Counted from the stretch's first letter, positions 24,801-36,197 are shown. The stretch is DNA of 64,000 nt from Mactra quadrangularis (GCA_025267735.1 CM046298.1:33516764-33580763); one strand, 5' to 3'. Notes: a model not told the origin generated them from the sequence alone. Numbers and translations: made by a program.

Positions 24801-27800
24801 CTATGATACTATACTTACGGCTAAAATATAATACTTGTCAATGAACAAGTAGGGTGAAAATATTTACTTGTCTGCAAACGTAAATGTACAAGTCGGAAAA
24901 GTCGGCCAAAGAATTCCACATCTCTGCATTACCTCAACCTGTTCAGGTCAGCTCAGCTTAAAACATAACTTTTCTAAACTCCAATGTCAGGGATGTATTG
25001 CCAAGTTATGCTGGGTGGCTGGAAATACAGAACTTAGTTCTTCCGGCCTAGATAAGTCATAACATAATGATATATAATACCTTTTCTTTTAGCAGCCTCC
25101 ACCATAGCTTCATATTCTTTCTGATGTCTTTCTAATTCTTCTTTAGTTTTACATGGTAAATTCCTGCAATAAAAATACACATGCTACATCAAAAAGTGTT
25201 CAAATAGGTTTCATTCATAGACCATCTTGAAAAAAGAACAGCTTTGAAACCAGACAGGCTAGTCTTGACAGTCAGACCAGTATTAACAAGAGCTGTCAGA
25301 GGAGACAGCATGCTCGACTCAGTAAGTGTTTGTCACAGGAGATGTGGTTGATGATAAGGAACATACATATTTTAAAATTTGAAAATATAACCTTAACAAA
25401 TTCAAAGAAAAAAAAAAGAAATAAATAGAAAACTATAAGTTCAAGGGGGATAACTCTTAAAAAATGTATAAGGAGTTATGAATCTTGTCACATGAGATGT
25501 GGTTGATAATAAGGAACATATATCTAAAGTTTGAAGTCAATACCTGAAGAAATAAAACAGTTGCAGTAAAAACAAACATTTTTTAAAGAAAACTCTAATT
25601 TCAAGGGGAGATAATTCTGAAAAAAAAATATTTGGAGTTATGAACCTTGTCACATGAGATGTTGTTGATAATAAGGAACATATATTTAAAGTCAATACCT
25701 AAAGAAATAAAACAGTTGCAGTAAAAACAAATATTTATTAAAGAAAACTATAAGTTCAAGGGGGATTACTTTGAAAATAATGTAAACGGAGTTATGAACC
25801 TTGTCACATGAGAAGTGGTTGATAATAAGGAACATATATTTAAAGTTTGAAATCAATACCTAAAGAAATAAAACAGTTGCAGTAAAAACAAACATTTTTT
25901 AAAGAAAACTCTAAGTTCAAGGGGAGATAATTCTGAAAAAAATGCATTCGGAGTTATGGACCATGTCACATGAGATGTGGTTGATATAAAGGAACATATA
26001 TTTAAAGTTTGAAGTTAATATCTTAAGAAATAACAAAGATACAGAAGAAAGTATTTTACTGCACAAAAACTTTAATCTGTGCACAAAAACTTCAATCAGT
26101 TCAAGGGGAGATAATTCTTGAAAAAATGTGTTTGGAGTTATGGACCTTGTCACATGAGATGTGGTTGATAGTAAGGAACATATATTTAAAGTTTGAAGTT
26201 AATATCTGAAGAAATAACAAAGATATAGAAGAAAGTATTTTACTGCACAAAAACTTTAATCAGAAGTGTGGACGCGGACGCGGACGCCGATGCCGACGCC
26301 GGGGCGAGTAGGAGAGCTCTACATTACTTCGTAAAGTCGAGCTAAAAATCTTACCAGTTTGGATGCCATTAATTTGATTTCAATCATCAAAATTGTGACA
26401 CAATTAAACTCCATGATTTGAACTGGAGTAAAACCAATGACATTCAGTGATGATAGCAGAGATTCAAAAATATGCCACAAAAGCAAGCTTAAAGGCAAGG
26501 GAGTAAAAACACTGTCTATCTCTGCTGTATACATCCCCTCTTTACCAGAATTCATCCTCAAATTCTTAGAGCTTAAATGTCTTTTGACTTATCAAGTGGG
26601 TTATTTTATTTTGGTGGCCATTTATTACCCGATAGTTACTCATAGTTTGAACTTTTATCCACCCACAACCTTCTTATAGCTGTTAAACTAAAATGGGCAA
26701 CAGAATGAAATCTAGACTATAAACTGCCTAACACATTGTACTTTTTATATTTAATTCAGTACAAAAAGACAAGAGAAAATTAAAGCACAAAGTGATGATT
26801 CAACAAAAAAATCACAGAAAATTAAGTAGCTAGTTAAACTAGCTGTAGCCAGTCTCAAGCCCGGATAAGAAATACTGAGGGAAATCTTCACTGCTTAGAA
26901 CTCAAGAAGACCAGCAGGGAAAGAAAGTTTTTCCAATGAAATGTCTTTTTAGACACTTAATATGTTGTGCTTAAGGGTCTGCACATAATGCATTCTTAGG
27001 AGCTGACAGACCCTGGTAAAAAACTTAACCCCTAACAAAAGAATAAGTAACTGGCTAAGTTATACAATGATATACTTACATAGGTCTATTTTCTAATATC
27101 AAAGCTGTTGTAGACATAACTTCAATATCTTCTTTCTTAGCTTTATTAGATGCAGATTGATCTTCTAAATGTTTAGCCTAAAGAAATGATATAATACATA
27201 CATTGTTTTAAAGCAATTTAATCAGTACATTTCATCACATCCTCACTTCAACAGTGACTGGCAGAGTCCAAAACCACTTTAAACACTACATACAATGTAC
27301 ATGTATGTACATACATCCAATATGTATTTATAGTCTTCTGGTTTGTGACTGAGTTTAACACCGTAGCAACACATTGTATAGGTCATATAACGGCGGTCAG
27401 TCAACCTACTCATTGTTCCTGGAAAGGCTTAATCTCTGGATTTAGCTGTTAACCAACTACTAAGAGCATACTTTTATCAGTGACTGACAACTGTCCTACA
27501 TGATTAAGAATCATTGGTAGGAGGGTGAATGGCCATAGAAATAATTTCATGACCAAGCTCCACAAAAGTATGCCCCGCCCTGGAATCGAACCCACGACCC
27601 CTGGATCAGTAGACTTGCGTGCTACCAACTGAGCTAGCTTAGGGGGCTGCATCTTTGATATATTATTTGTATTAATACAAATTGATGTAGGGGAGCACAT
27701 AATATTATGATCAATATCTACCTAGATAAAAAATGTGTACATGCAAATATGTCAGTATTTCAGTCTTTTGAAAGCTAGAAGTCAAATAAAATTGTATTTT

Positions 27801-30800
27801 CTACATGTATATTTATAAATTTTATTCAACAGTCAGTAAGACATACATTAAGATAAATATATTGTGAGCTTAGTATACAACAATAATCATCAAATATACC
27901 TTATACTCTGTTTCAATTTGGTTAGGATTTTTCACAGATGCATGTTTCGGTGGGATTTTACCAAATAGTTTCCAGCCTGGTTCATCCTCATTGCTCTCTT
28001 TTGATTTTCTTGAAAATATACCCCTAGAAAATAAACAAAATAAATATGTTTGAAAATATACCTCTTGAAAATAAACAAAATATAATATGCACTTGAAAAT
28101 ATACCCCTAGAAAAAACAATATATGCAGCATGCTTGAAAATATACTCCTAGAAAATAAACACAATATATGCTTGAAAATATACCCCTAGAAAAACACACA
28201 CAATATATGCTTAAAAATATACCCCTAGAAAATAAACACAATATATGCTTGAAAATATACCTCTAAAAAGTAAACAAAGAGTACTTCCTCTAAAACTCAC
28301 GTACAGAAAATAAATAAACAAATACTTCCTTAAAAATAGCCAATATAGGTTGTAAACAATTATATTCTATGTAAACAATGTATCATGTTAATTGTTATCC
28401 TAAACAGGCTACAATTAGACTATTAAGTAATGTAGAACAGTTATCTATTCAGAACAATTAATCAACATCTAGATAAAATTTTACAGAACCATACCAAGTC
28501 TTACAGGACCTGAGACATTTTACATATTTTGATGAATTGAAAACTAAGTATGAAATCAAGCTTTTTGCCAGTAAGTCCTGTAAACCTACAGATCTAGACG
28601 GACCTTCTGATTTTTGTGCATCGGTCCGCCATGTTTCATGGAGACTGTCTACAACCCTACCTCTCAAAGACTTATTACATTTAAATAAGTGCAGACAAGT
28701 CTTGAAGCTTCACATGTATCGTAAACAAAAGTTGAAACTAATCAGTAATATTAGATATCATCACTCATATCAGCCATTGACTGACTGGTCAGATACTAAA
28801 ACATTAATCATTTTATACTATACTCAGTATATTAATAAATTAATTAAATACAATGAATGGTATAATAGATGTACAAGTACAATAGGTCAAAATATACAGA
28901 CTTTGATACTATAAATAGTACATTGTATAATCTTCACTATCATTTGTTTACATTTAAATAGTAATTAATTAATGCATCATAAATATAGGAGTTTGTTCTA
29001 GAACTCGGACAAGAACATGGGGAGGGGCAGAGAATTACTTGGGGGCCAAGCAGCAGACTGAAAAAAGTAGTAACATTTTCACAACCTTGCAAAAATATGT
29101 AAATATAAACTAAATGTAGAATAATAGACATACTGATGTATTTTTTTGAAAATTTAACCCAATTCTCTAATCACATGAATAGATCTTTGTTTCTTAGACT
29201 AGTTAGAGACAAATAAATCATATTTAGTTTTACATAAGACTAAAATATCAATGTTTTATGGAGGCAATATATCTGTTTATGATAGGAAATATACTTGCAA
29301 CTGTATATTATTGATTCCTCTGTTTTAACTTTTACGTATTATTATTGACAAAAATCAAGGTAATATACTGGGTATATGATACATTGATAATATTTTTCTT
29401 CAGCAATTCAAGAACGCAAATGAAGAGCTACAAGCATGCTTTATTTAGTGACTTATCAGTCCATACCTTTTAAATATATTACAATTTTCAGTTTACGAAA
29501 ATCCTGACAGAATAAGTTAAACTGACACCTTTTTGTATCAGTTGTTGATGCTGCCATCTCTGTTCCACAATATGTGTTATCGGTGTTGAGGTAAAAAATC
29601 TCCTTATGTTAGTGACATCACAAACAGAAATTTTAATGTACCCATATAAACAACCAACCCATTTTAATAAAAAAGTTTCAAACTATTATTTAATTTTTAC
29701 AAAACAATTTATGTAACTGAAAAAATAGCATGGATTTATTTTTTGTTCAGATAAATGTTTAAATGCATTCCCATGTAACAAATGACTTTATTAGACAACT
29801 TTCATTTTGGACAACTGGCAGAAATCACAATACACAGAACAGAGCAGACTAAGACATTTGTTACCTGTCTATATTTGGGATATCTTTGTAAACACCAATG
29901 TATCAGATTCACTCATGTTAAGCGTGCAGAGTATGATTGTTCTTAATTTCAAGAAAGGACAAAAAAAATGGACCGTGGGTGCTTCATTGGATTTGGAATT
30001 CAGATATTAAAATAACTATTTTAGCATAGGGAGTATCAGGAAAGGACAGAGATGATATAAAAAGGCACATAGAAAATATCACTTTCGTGTATTTTTAGCT
30101 GGTAGAAAGTCCACATTAAATGCGATATCTTCTTAGCCAATGTAATGGTGCAAACTTCTCTGCTAATCCTACTTTTGACAAAAAGAAAGATCTCTCAATG
30201 TCTCAAATGATGCAATTTTTAAGATGGCACTTCCATTGATAAACATAAACTAAGTAAGTATATACTGTTGTCTATAGGTGTATTATGTGCATGTTACCTT
30301 GAATCAGAAAAGGTTAATTTTTTCCACAATATAAAGACAACGTAATGAAATATCAAACATACTATACCTTGATAATATTCCTGGAATGCCTCTGCGCTTT
30401 GGTTTAATGGTCTTATCTTCAAAGCCACTATCCAGAGATGGATTTTTCCCTCTTTCATAGGAATTTCTAGAATGCAGATTGATTTCCATGAATCCTCCAT
30501 CCCCCGTATCGATACAGTGCCCTGTTCCCTCCCCGTCATCTAAAGAAGCAGCTGATATAGAGAAATCTGTACCAGTGCTTAGACTAGAAAGACTTGATGC
30601 ATCAGTAAAAGTTCGTAAGAGAGAATCATTAGTGTTTACATGTGGAAAATTGCACACATAGTCGTTGGTATCACAAGAATTATTGTCTGGGTCTCGTATA
30701 TGAATCAAACATTCAGATTCATTTACACTGGAATTATCTTCCACATTGCCCGAAGAAAATATTCGAATACTGTGAACTGAATTAGAGTCTGACATTTTTA

Positions 30801-31554
30801 CCGGAGAACCTTTAGCCCCTTGACTTCCACTACAACTTGCATCATCCACAGAATCTGTATCTTTATCACCAAGTTTACCATTTTTCATATCAGAATCTGT
30901 TGAACTATTGCAACTTTTTTGAGGTTTTCTAGCAACTAGTTGTTGAGTGGTAGGAATGTACACAAGTTGTAGATCTAGACTGTCAAGAACTGCCGACAAA
31001 CGTTGCTTGTCTTCCTTCATAGATACATGAACATCCTGAGTTAACGATGAAGGAGATATCAACAATCCAGACGTTACTTTTGTCGGACATGATGAAACAG
31101 AATTTTTACATTTGTCATACGAAAGAACTGAATCTGATCGTGATTCCAACAATTGTTTGTGTTTATGTACGAGTTGTGGAGTTTCATTTGTGTGAAGATT
31201 TTTACCGGAACTTGTATGAAGCCCAGTATAGGGTTCTACTTTGTCTATCAATGTTTCTGTTGATAGATGCAAGCTGTCCGTTTGATCACTAACAGATGAG
31301 TTAGAGTTAAATCTATGATCACTGGGATCTTCTGAGGTTGAACAATAATCATCGACATCTGACCTAGAATCTAATGCTAGATGGTTTTCATTGTGAAAAT
31401 TGTGATCTTCTTTTCGTTCATTAACTGAATTTTCCTTCAATTTAGCTTTCAGTAAGTCAACATCCTCATCATTGTTAAAAAATTTTACAGTAACCACATC
31501 GTCATCTGGGCACTGTAATACTCCAGGCATGGTTAAAGAATCACCTTCACTCAT
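15809..31554 (-). CDS. TBC1D12/14: TBC1 domain family member 12/14-like Rab GAP (13 coding exons)
   Basis: Predicted to stimulate GTP hydrolysis by Rab GTPases; vertebrate TBC1D14 acts in recycling-endosome and autophagy traffic (family knowledge). Coding exons, in order: 31554-30368, 28023-27900, 27177-27080, 25163-25081, 24352-24235, 23607-23501, 22776-22693, 20746-20652, 18926-18855, 18247-18119, 17577-17468, 17035-16932, 16002-15809. All junctions are GT-AG and in phase, giving 834 aa plus stop. The N-terminal 395 residues are Ser/Asp-rich and disordered. [10 protein letters not shown] and [13 protein letters not shown] follow, a conserved TBC1D12/14 signature. A charged coiled-coil-like stretch covers about 470-530. 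The TBC domain starts near 546 ([15 protein letters not shown]) and runs to about 800. The arginine finger IKLDVSR (R622) and glutamine finger GYVQG (Q658) are both present, so it should be active. The ATG at 31554 is the first in an open exon. A 12-versus-14 choice is not meaningful, as the vertebrate pair is a later duplication. Confidence 0.95.
18450..18600 (-). repeat. SINE type 1 tail fragment (TBC intron)
   Basis: Contains 'gggttgggtttaacgccata', 'taagtcaacctcacagttctt' with small gaps and 'aagctgttacaaagcccata', matching the 3' part of SINE type 1. The tRNA head is absent. It lies in the intron between coding exons 9 and 10 of the TBC gene. Confidence 0.6.
19170..20285 (-). mobile_element. 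5'-truncated non-LTR retrotransposon (LINE) 3' end
   Basis: Minus-strand translation of about 20280-19445 gives the C-terminal part of a reverse transcriptase and beyond: [20 protein letters not shown], then [43 protein letters not shown] and [13 protein letters not shown]. This is the conserved tail of jockey/CR1-type LINE polymerases, ending in a Cys-His motif. At least one stop (after LADR), another near 19915 and a frameshift at about 19640 break it. The 3' UTR ends with a TCATCATCATG-like tail near 19190. It is in the same orientation as the TBC gene, within the intron between exons 8 and 9. The clade is not certain. Confidence 0.85.
21225..21689. mobile_element. hAT-like MITE (family E), TTAAAA-flanked
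   Basis: Starts CAGGCCTCCTAGCAGGCC and ends CACTAGGAGGCCTG. TTAAAA occurs immediately outside both ends. The interior is full of 'aaaggtttt' and 'aataaagg' runs. It is 465 bp, without a coding frame. The related copy at 15135-15605 supports a family. The hAT assignment is from end composition only. Confidence 0.7.
22213..22622. mobile_element. hAT-like MITE (family F), 8-bp duplication
   Basis: The left end AAGGGTTCATATAGATTTTG is mirrored by the right end CAGTTTGTATGAACCCTG. The flanks AGACTTAA (22205-22212) and AGACTAAA (22623-22630) match at 7 of 8 bases, as expected for an old hAT insertion. Ends of the form CAGGGTTCATACA are common in hAT elements of many animals. It lies 70 bp downstream (on the gene strand) of TBC exon 7. 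Confidence 0.75.
22925..23215. mobile_element. Mutator-like MITE (family C), perfect 9-bp duplication
   Basis: Starts CATTCAGAACAACCTCGGCG and ends CGCCGAGGTAGTTCCGAACG. Both flanks are GTGACTTGT (22916-22924 and 23216-23224). The 291-bp element sits in the TBC intron between exons 6 and 7. The perfect duplication suggests a fairly recent insertion. Confidence 0.9.
25285..26350. mobile_element. Bivalve-type tandem-repeat transposable element
   Basis: The left edge is AACAAGAGCTGTCAGAGGAG followed by ACAGCATGCTCGACT. The right edge has a GC-rich 'gacgcggacgc' stretch, then GAGAGCTCTAC and GTCGAGCTAAAAA. Between them are about six units of 150-180 bp, each with 'gtcacatgagatgtggttgat' and 'ataaggaacatatatttaaa'. 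I recognise this pattern from bivalve transcripts. Central tandem arrays with fixed ends also occur in Helitron-related and 'pearl' elements, but that link is a guess. It lies in the TBC intron between exons 3 and 4. Confidence 0.75.
26847..27030. repeat. Dispersed repeat (family G), uninterrupted copy
   Basis: Contains 'actcaagaagaccagcaggg', 'gtctgcacataatgcattctt' and 'gagctgacagaccctggt'. The same blocks flank the family A MITE at 57714-57858, so that locus is this repeat with an insertion. Confidence 0.6.
27343..27650 (-). repeat. tRNA-derived SINE (type 1), best copy
   Basis: On the minus strand: A-box TAGCTCAGTTGGTAG, B-box GGTTCGATTCC (pol III type 2 promoter), then a body with 'ggagcttggtcatgaaat', and a tail with 'gacctatacaatgtgttgct'. 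It lies about 165 bp beyond TBC exon 3, in the intron between exons 2 and 3, in the same orientation as the gene. Confidence 0.9.
27821..27860. repeat. Single left arm of MITE family B (TBC intron)
   Basis: 'ttttattcaacagtcagtaa' followed by 'gacatacatta' matches the left inverted arm of family B. The rest of the element is missing. It is 40 bp from the 3' end of TBC exon 2. Confidence 0.5.
28006..28275. repeat. Minisatellite built from the exon-2 splice acceptor of the TBC gene
   Basis: Seven units of about 38-42 bp follow the pattern 'tgaaaatatacccctag' then 'aaaataaacacaatatatg'. The first unit is the genuine intron/exon-2 boundary: on the minus strand CTAG|GGGTATATTTTCAAG, exon start 28023. 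Units at about 28093, 28135, 28174 and 28212 keep the CTAG acceptor and the exon-like bases; those at about 28050 and 28250 have lost it. The array therefore holds several copies of a 3' splice site upstream of the real one. Confidence 0.85.
28483..28914 (+). CDS. Unrecognised plus-strand open frame, possible exon or retrocopy
   Basis: An open frame of about 143 codons runs to a stop at 28912-28914 (125 codons from the first ATG at 28537). It is preceded by a splice-acceptor-like sequence (attttacag at about 28474-28482). The peptide is mixed in composition (e.g. [20 protein letters not shown] and [20 protein letters not shown]), unlike the low-complexity frames around it. I do not recognise it. 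No upstream exon was found on this strand. It lies in TBC intron 1, antisense to the gene. It may be a nested gene's last exon, a retroposed fragment or chance. Confidence 0.3.
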   Translation, partial: TEPYQVLQDLRHFTYFDELKTKYEIKLFASKSCKPTDLDGPSDFCASVRHVSWRLSTTLPLKDLLHLNKCRQVLKLHMYRKQKLKLISNIRYHHSYQPLTDWSDTKTLIILYYTQYINKLIKYNEWYNRCTSTIGQNIQTLIL

Positions 31555-31870
31555 TTTAATTATGGATAAGAATAATTATCAAATTCACTCTTATCCACTT
31601 ATTCGCCATTGTTTTTGTTAACTACCTTTTACACAGGTATTTTGAGGTAGAAAACGACGACTCACTGACCTTACAAAAATATTTTAGTCCCGCGGATTCA
31701 TCTTTTACGAAGACATTCCAGTGGTTTGAAAAATCAAATCAATAAGTACAAGTACAGTCTATGAGTATTTTTACCAAACAGATCTGAAACAATACGAAGA
31801 ATATCAATACTCCATATTCTCACCGCTGGCGATAATTGACAAATGATATGGAGGCCATTTTGGAAATATG
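31555..31870 (-). promoter_or_regulatory. 5' UTR and probable promoter of the TBC gene
   Basis: This stretch lies just upstream of the start codon of the TBC gene. On the minus strand it contains CAAAATGGCCTCC (31863-31851), a good YY1-type site, often found near start sites of housekeeping genes. No TATA box is obvious. The exact transcription start cannot be read from sequence. Confidence 0.4.
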
Positions 31871-32572
31871 CAAATTTTCAGTGGGAGGTGAAAATGGTAA
31901 TGAATAGTTTCCAAACATAAAATGCGACCTTTTCATCCATTTCATACATAACCTATTGCTAGATTCTTAAGAAGAATATCATACTTCTATGGATTCTTTA
32001 AAGAAAATGGCCATCTTCCTTTTTTAAGGATTTTTTTACAAATTTGATAACTATTCACTACTATAATTATTTATTTACCCAAAATAATTTGAACTTACCC
32101 AACGCGCACAAAATGAAAGAAAGTTGACATTTATGAAAATTGAGTGATCTCCCTTAGATGACTGGTCTTACAATTGTTAGAAATGGGCATGCTTTAACTC
32201 ACCGATGCTTTATGCTTAATTGTGCTGACTTAAAATAGTTCTGGTTGACATACATATCCCTGACCACATAACTCAGTATTGCATTACTTGGCTCTTTAGC
32301 ATTCACATGATGGCAAGAATATTTTAAGACTCATCATTTATATGAGGTTTACTTCGTTTATCAACATTTTTATAATGTTATGACTGACTGACAGCCCATT
32401 CCCCTACACAGTTTATATATGTCTTTTAATAAGCCTACTTGCATTCCCTAACAAATATAGCCTACAACTTCCGAGGCCTAACAACTCTTGTTTTGATATC
32501 TATTTTCCTCTGACAATAGATTTATTTTGAATCATATGAGAATTAAATTGCTGAGGAAAACTCATTAACTTA

Positions 32573-32916
32573 GGGTATATTCCGCAAGGCGATCGCTAGA
32601 TAGCACTTTTAGAAAGCGATTTTTTTGTAGCATAAGAGGTCTACAGAACTGTTTGCTTCAAGCTAGCAAAAACAAAATGGTGACTTTCTCAAACAAAAAG
32701 TTCAGAATTGTAACAAATGAAAAATTTTCAAATCAATTATCCCCATGAATATACTATTTTACCATTTTGACGAAATAAATGCATTAAATGAAATATACAT
32801 CAGTATTCTTGAAAAAGAAACACGTTCCCGCAGGGGGCAGCCATTTTGAGTAGCAAACCGTTCCGTAGGAAATCGCTACAAAGCGCTAGCTAGCGATCGC
32901 CTTGCGGAACGTGCCC
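32573..32916. mobile_element. Harbinger-like MITE, TTA duplication
   Basis: Left end GGGTATATTCCGCAAGGCG then ATCGCTAG; right end CTAGCGATCGCCTTGCGGAA then CGTGCCC. TTA flanks both sides (32570-32572 and 32917-32919). A TWA duplication with GGG ends fits PIF/Harbinger. It is 344 bp and has no ORF, so non-autonomous. Confidence 0.8.
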
Positions 32917-32940
32917 TTAGTTTATGAATATATAATAAAT

Positions 32941-33192
32941 ATTGTTTTTTAAGTTTTATTCAACTGTCAGTTGCACATACATTAACCCCACTATTTCAAA
33001 TACATATAACAGTACTCCTGAACTCACACTTGACAAAAACAGATACCTGTTTTTATGTATGTGGATTATCAAACATAACAAAAGAACATAGTTTGTTCTT
33101 CGTAGAACAACAAAATTAACATAACGTATATTGAGAATTTAAATTAGCAGGTAAAATGCAATCCCACAGGCATTCAAATAAAATTTAACAAT
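32941..33192. mobile_element. MITE family B copy
   Basis: The left arm ATTGTTTTTTAAGTTTTATT then CAACTGTCAGTTGC is mirrored by a worn right arm ending AAATAAAATTTAACAAT. It follows the Harbinger-like MITE by 24 bp. Confidence 0.7.
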
Positions 33193-33445
33193 GCATATAT
33201 CATTATAAAAAAATCAACACTAAAATTAGATATGTCGCAGGGTCACTTGCCCATGTTATGTATATTGTCTATTATCTATTTTTTTCATTTCTTTTCACCC
33301 CATTTCATTTTTTATCATAATCATCCTCATTAATTTATACACATTGCACCTACAATTATTACATGTCATCAACACCTTACATTAGGGCGGAGTCAACCTG
33401 TCAGCACATGCGCGCAGGTCCACTAGTGAAATACTGTAATCAGCG

Positions 33446-33738
33446 CATTTGCCAGTAGACACTCTAAGTGGTGAGAACGATTGTAAGTTCATTTATGCCA
33501 TATTCTATATTACAGGTTAGTAGCCCTTTTCTATTGTGTTTTTGACATGTTTCATTTATATTGGCGACTTGTATTTTATCTCATGTTTGTATTTCATGTT
33601 TATTCATTTTCTATTGTTGAACGTATTCAATAAATAAACTGCGTGTGCGACGTGATGCCACACATGCACATTTGCCAGTAGACACTCAAAGTGGTGAGAA
33701 CCATAGTTTGTTCATTTATGCCATATTCTATATTACAG
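33446..33738. repeat. Direct repeats of about 72 bp, 150 bp apart
   Basis: 'atttgccagtagacactcta' with 'agtggtgagaac' and 'ttcatttatgccatattcta' with 'tattacagg' occurs at 33446-33517 and again at 33667-33738. The spacer has AATAAATAAA. It could be a worn LTR-type or other tandem structure; no coding capacity is seen. Confidence 0.55.
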
Positions 33739-36197
33739 GGTACATGTATACCATACGAAGATAGAACCCTTACCTCATTATTAGTTTTATAAGAAGACAA
33801 GTAAGATGGTGACAGATAGTAAATATTTTTATTATCATACAACTATAAAATCATGATCTACATCTAAATACACATTAACATAACTAGGGCTAGATAATTC
33901 CTCATTCACTCACCTGATATTTCATGTAACATCTGAGATAACTCATCTAGGACTGGCCTATCAGTATAATCACTATAATGTATCATGATTGTTTTTTACA
34001 GAAAGATCCATGAAGATGGTTAGAATACAGGTTACTATATCCATTCCATATAAAGAATGCTTAAAATTCAATGTTAAAAAATGATTACAAGTCACATTTT
34101 TTGGCAAGTTTCCTATAGATACCACTTGCTAGCCCTTGGCCCCTCTGGTACCCTCAATTTGATACCACATACTTGTAGTGTAAGAAGGGTACTTGCCAGT
34201 GCTACCCAACGAAAACTGGCCATTAGTGTTAGCATAGTAGAAATATCATAGTTGAGACCATTTTGGAAAAAATCGAGAGAACAAACCCTGTATGTAAAAA
34301 CAGATCAAACTAAAACTAAAAAATATCTTAAAGAAAACATGTAAGAATTATTAAAAAAAAATGTTACAATGTTTTGACACTGTTTATAAAGTGTTGTAAT
34401 ACAATCTAGGACAAAGAATGGTCACCATATCTCATTTATTAATGTACAGGAAGCTTAAAATATAAAATGCATAATTATAAATCAGGTATACTTTTCATTA
34501 AAAAATCTTACAACAAAAATCATTGTAATTCAATGTAATGCAAACACACCAATCAAATAATTATTCGAGTAAAATATTAAAATAGTGTATACAAATCGAA
34601 CATCATTTAGTGAAATATTATCATAAAATATGAAATTTACATACTGACAAGGACTTAAGAAGGACTTCAATCATAATTTATGAATATTGTGAATATACTC
34701 AATGGTGATCAATAGACTTCTCTTTTTAACATCTATATTTAATATATCAAATAATAAAATATAAAACAAGAAAAATGACACTAGCTCTACAATATATTAA
34801 ACTGAAATTAAATATTTACAAATTCTACACAAAATTATTTTGTCAATTTAGACAAAATTGACATAAAATTCTACAAAAATTGAACAAAAACACAACATTT
34901 TCAAATATCAAAAACCCAACTATAATAAGTTTATACAACATTTTATGTATTAACATTACCGAAATGGTTTTCTTCAAATCTTTAAACAAGTCAAAATATC
35001 ACAAAATATACCTTCTCATATTTCAAGAACCATAACTCTGGTGTCACCAGATAGATTGACTTGTTATTCAAACTGATCAGAGCTTTCCTGATAACAGACA
35101 TTCAAATCAAATTTTGCAAAGATCACAAGAAAATTATTTTTTGACATTTCGCAAAAAAATATTTGATTTTAAAAGGGAAATTATTAATTATCAAAACCAG
35201 AAACATTAACTGTGATGGCTTTATTTGCACAGTCTAAAATAAGAGACATAAAAATGCCAGCCATTAAATATATTCATTAATATGTCATTATAACACATAA
35301 TAACAAGGCACTCAGTAATATAAGTAACAAGTAGAATGATTAAAGTCTAAGTGATACTAAAAAAAAACTAGCGTCTACACATAACTTCTGGTTGTGATCA
35401 TGATCAGAAGACGCTTATTAAACTTTAAGTGAACTATTGAAACCAAAGATAAATAAATCCAAAAAAGTAATACAGTGTTAAGTATAAAAGAGCATTAAAT
35501 GAAATTTGACTAAATTCATAATTCAATCATTTGGTAAAATTCTCAAAGTATGCACTTTATGTAAGCTCATCATATGTTATGCAACATCAGAAAACACTGC
35601 CGGAGTAATGTCATGTCCATTTAAGAAAACCAAGCTTAACAAAATCTTTATATGCTGTAACAGCTTGGCATGGGGCATCTTCCTTAAAAAGTGTTAATGG
35701 ACATCTGATGATATATAATGTGAGAAAATAATTGTTAATACATAAGCTTGTAGCATATTTTTATTTCATTCCTTACCAAGCCAAATTTCTGTTTGTCAAC
35801 ATTTTATTGTTGTTGTTTTTTCACAATTAAATATGTTTACCAAATTACAGAGACATGTTTTTTACAAAAAGTCTTAACACTGTGATCATTAGAATGTGAT
35901 ATCTATAAAGATTTAATACTTTTGAAATAATGGAACATAATTAAATTATCAGTTGTAAATACATACCCTTTAATTTAGATAGCTGTAAATAGTATATAGG
36001 AAAAGAAGTTAGAGCTTATAAAAACAAAACAGTTTGAATTAAGTCTTGACATTTTTTATATCTAATTTACAATATTAAAGCATAACACTTAAAGCTTCCA
36101 ATAGTTTAACTATCACAATAATTGCATATTATAGACCTGACGGGCCCTGACATGTACAAAATGGTTTATCAAAACATTATTAAATCTAAAAGCATTA
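33739..36197. other. Intergenic A+T-rich stretch, no gene seen
   Basis: Between the TBC promoter and the zinc-finger gene's 3' end. Very A+T-rich with only short frames. It contains a diverged copy of the TTTGCCCC-TGGTACCCT repeat (34100-34222). No splice-supported exon was recognised. Confidence 0.45.
34100..34222. repeat. Diverged copy of the TGGTACCCT dispersed repeat
   Basis: Contains 'cacttgctagcccttggccc' and 'tctggtaccctcaatttgat', as at 4030-4186, and an inverted partner region with 'gggtacttgccagtgc'. Confidence 0.45.

Noticed and set aside
27570..27650. Apparent tRNA genes with good A and B boxes (also at 4500-4556 and 37640-37727)
   Set aside because: Each head continues into a conserved SINE body and tail, and no complete acceptor-stem pairing was found, so they are SINE heads.
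33446..33738. Solo LTR interpretation of the 72-bp direct repeats
   Set aside because: No TG...CA ends with a short duplication, primer-binding site or retroviral frame could be identified.
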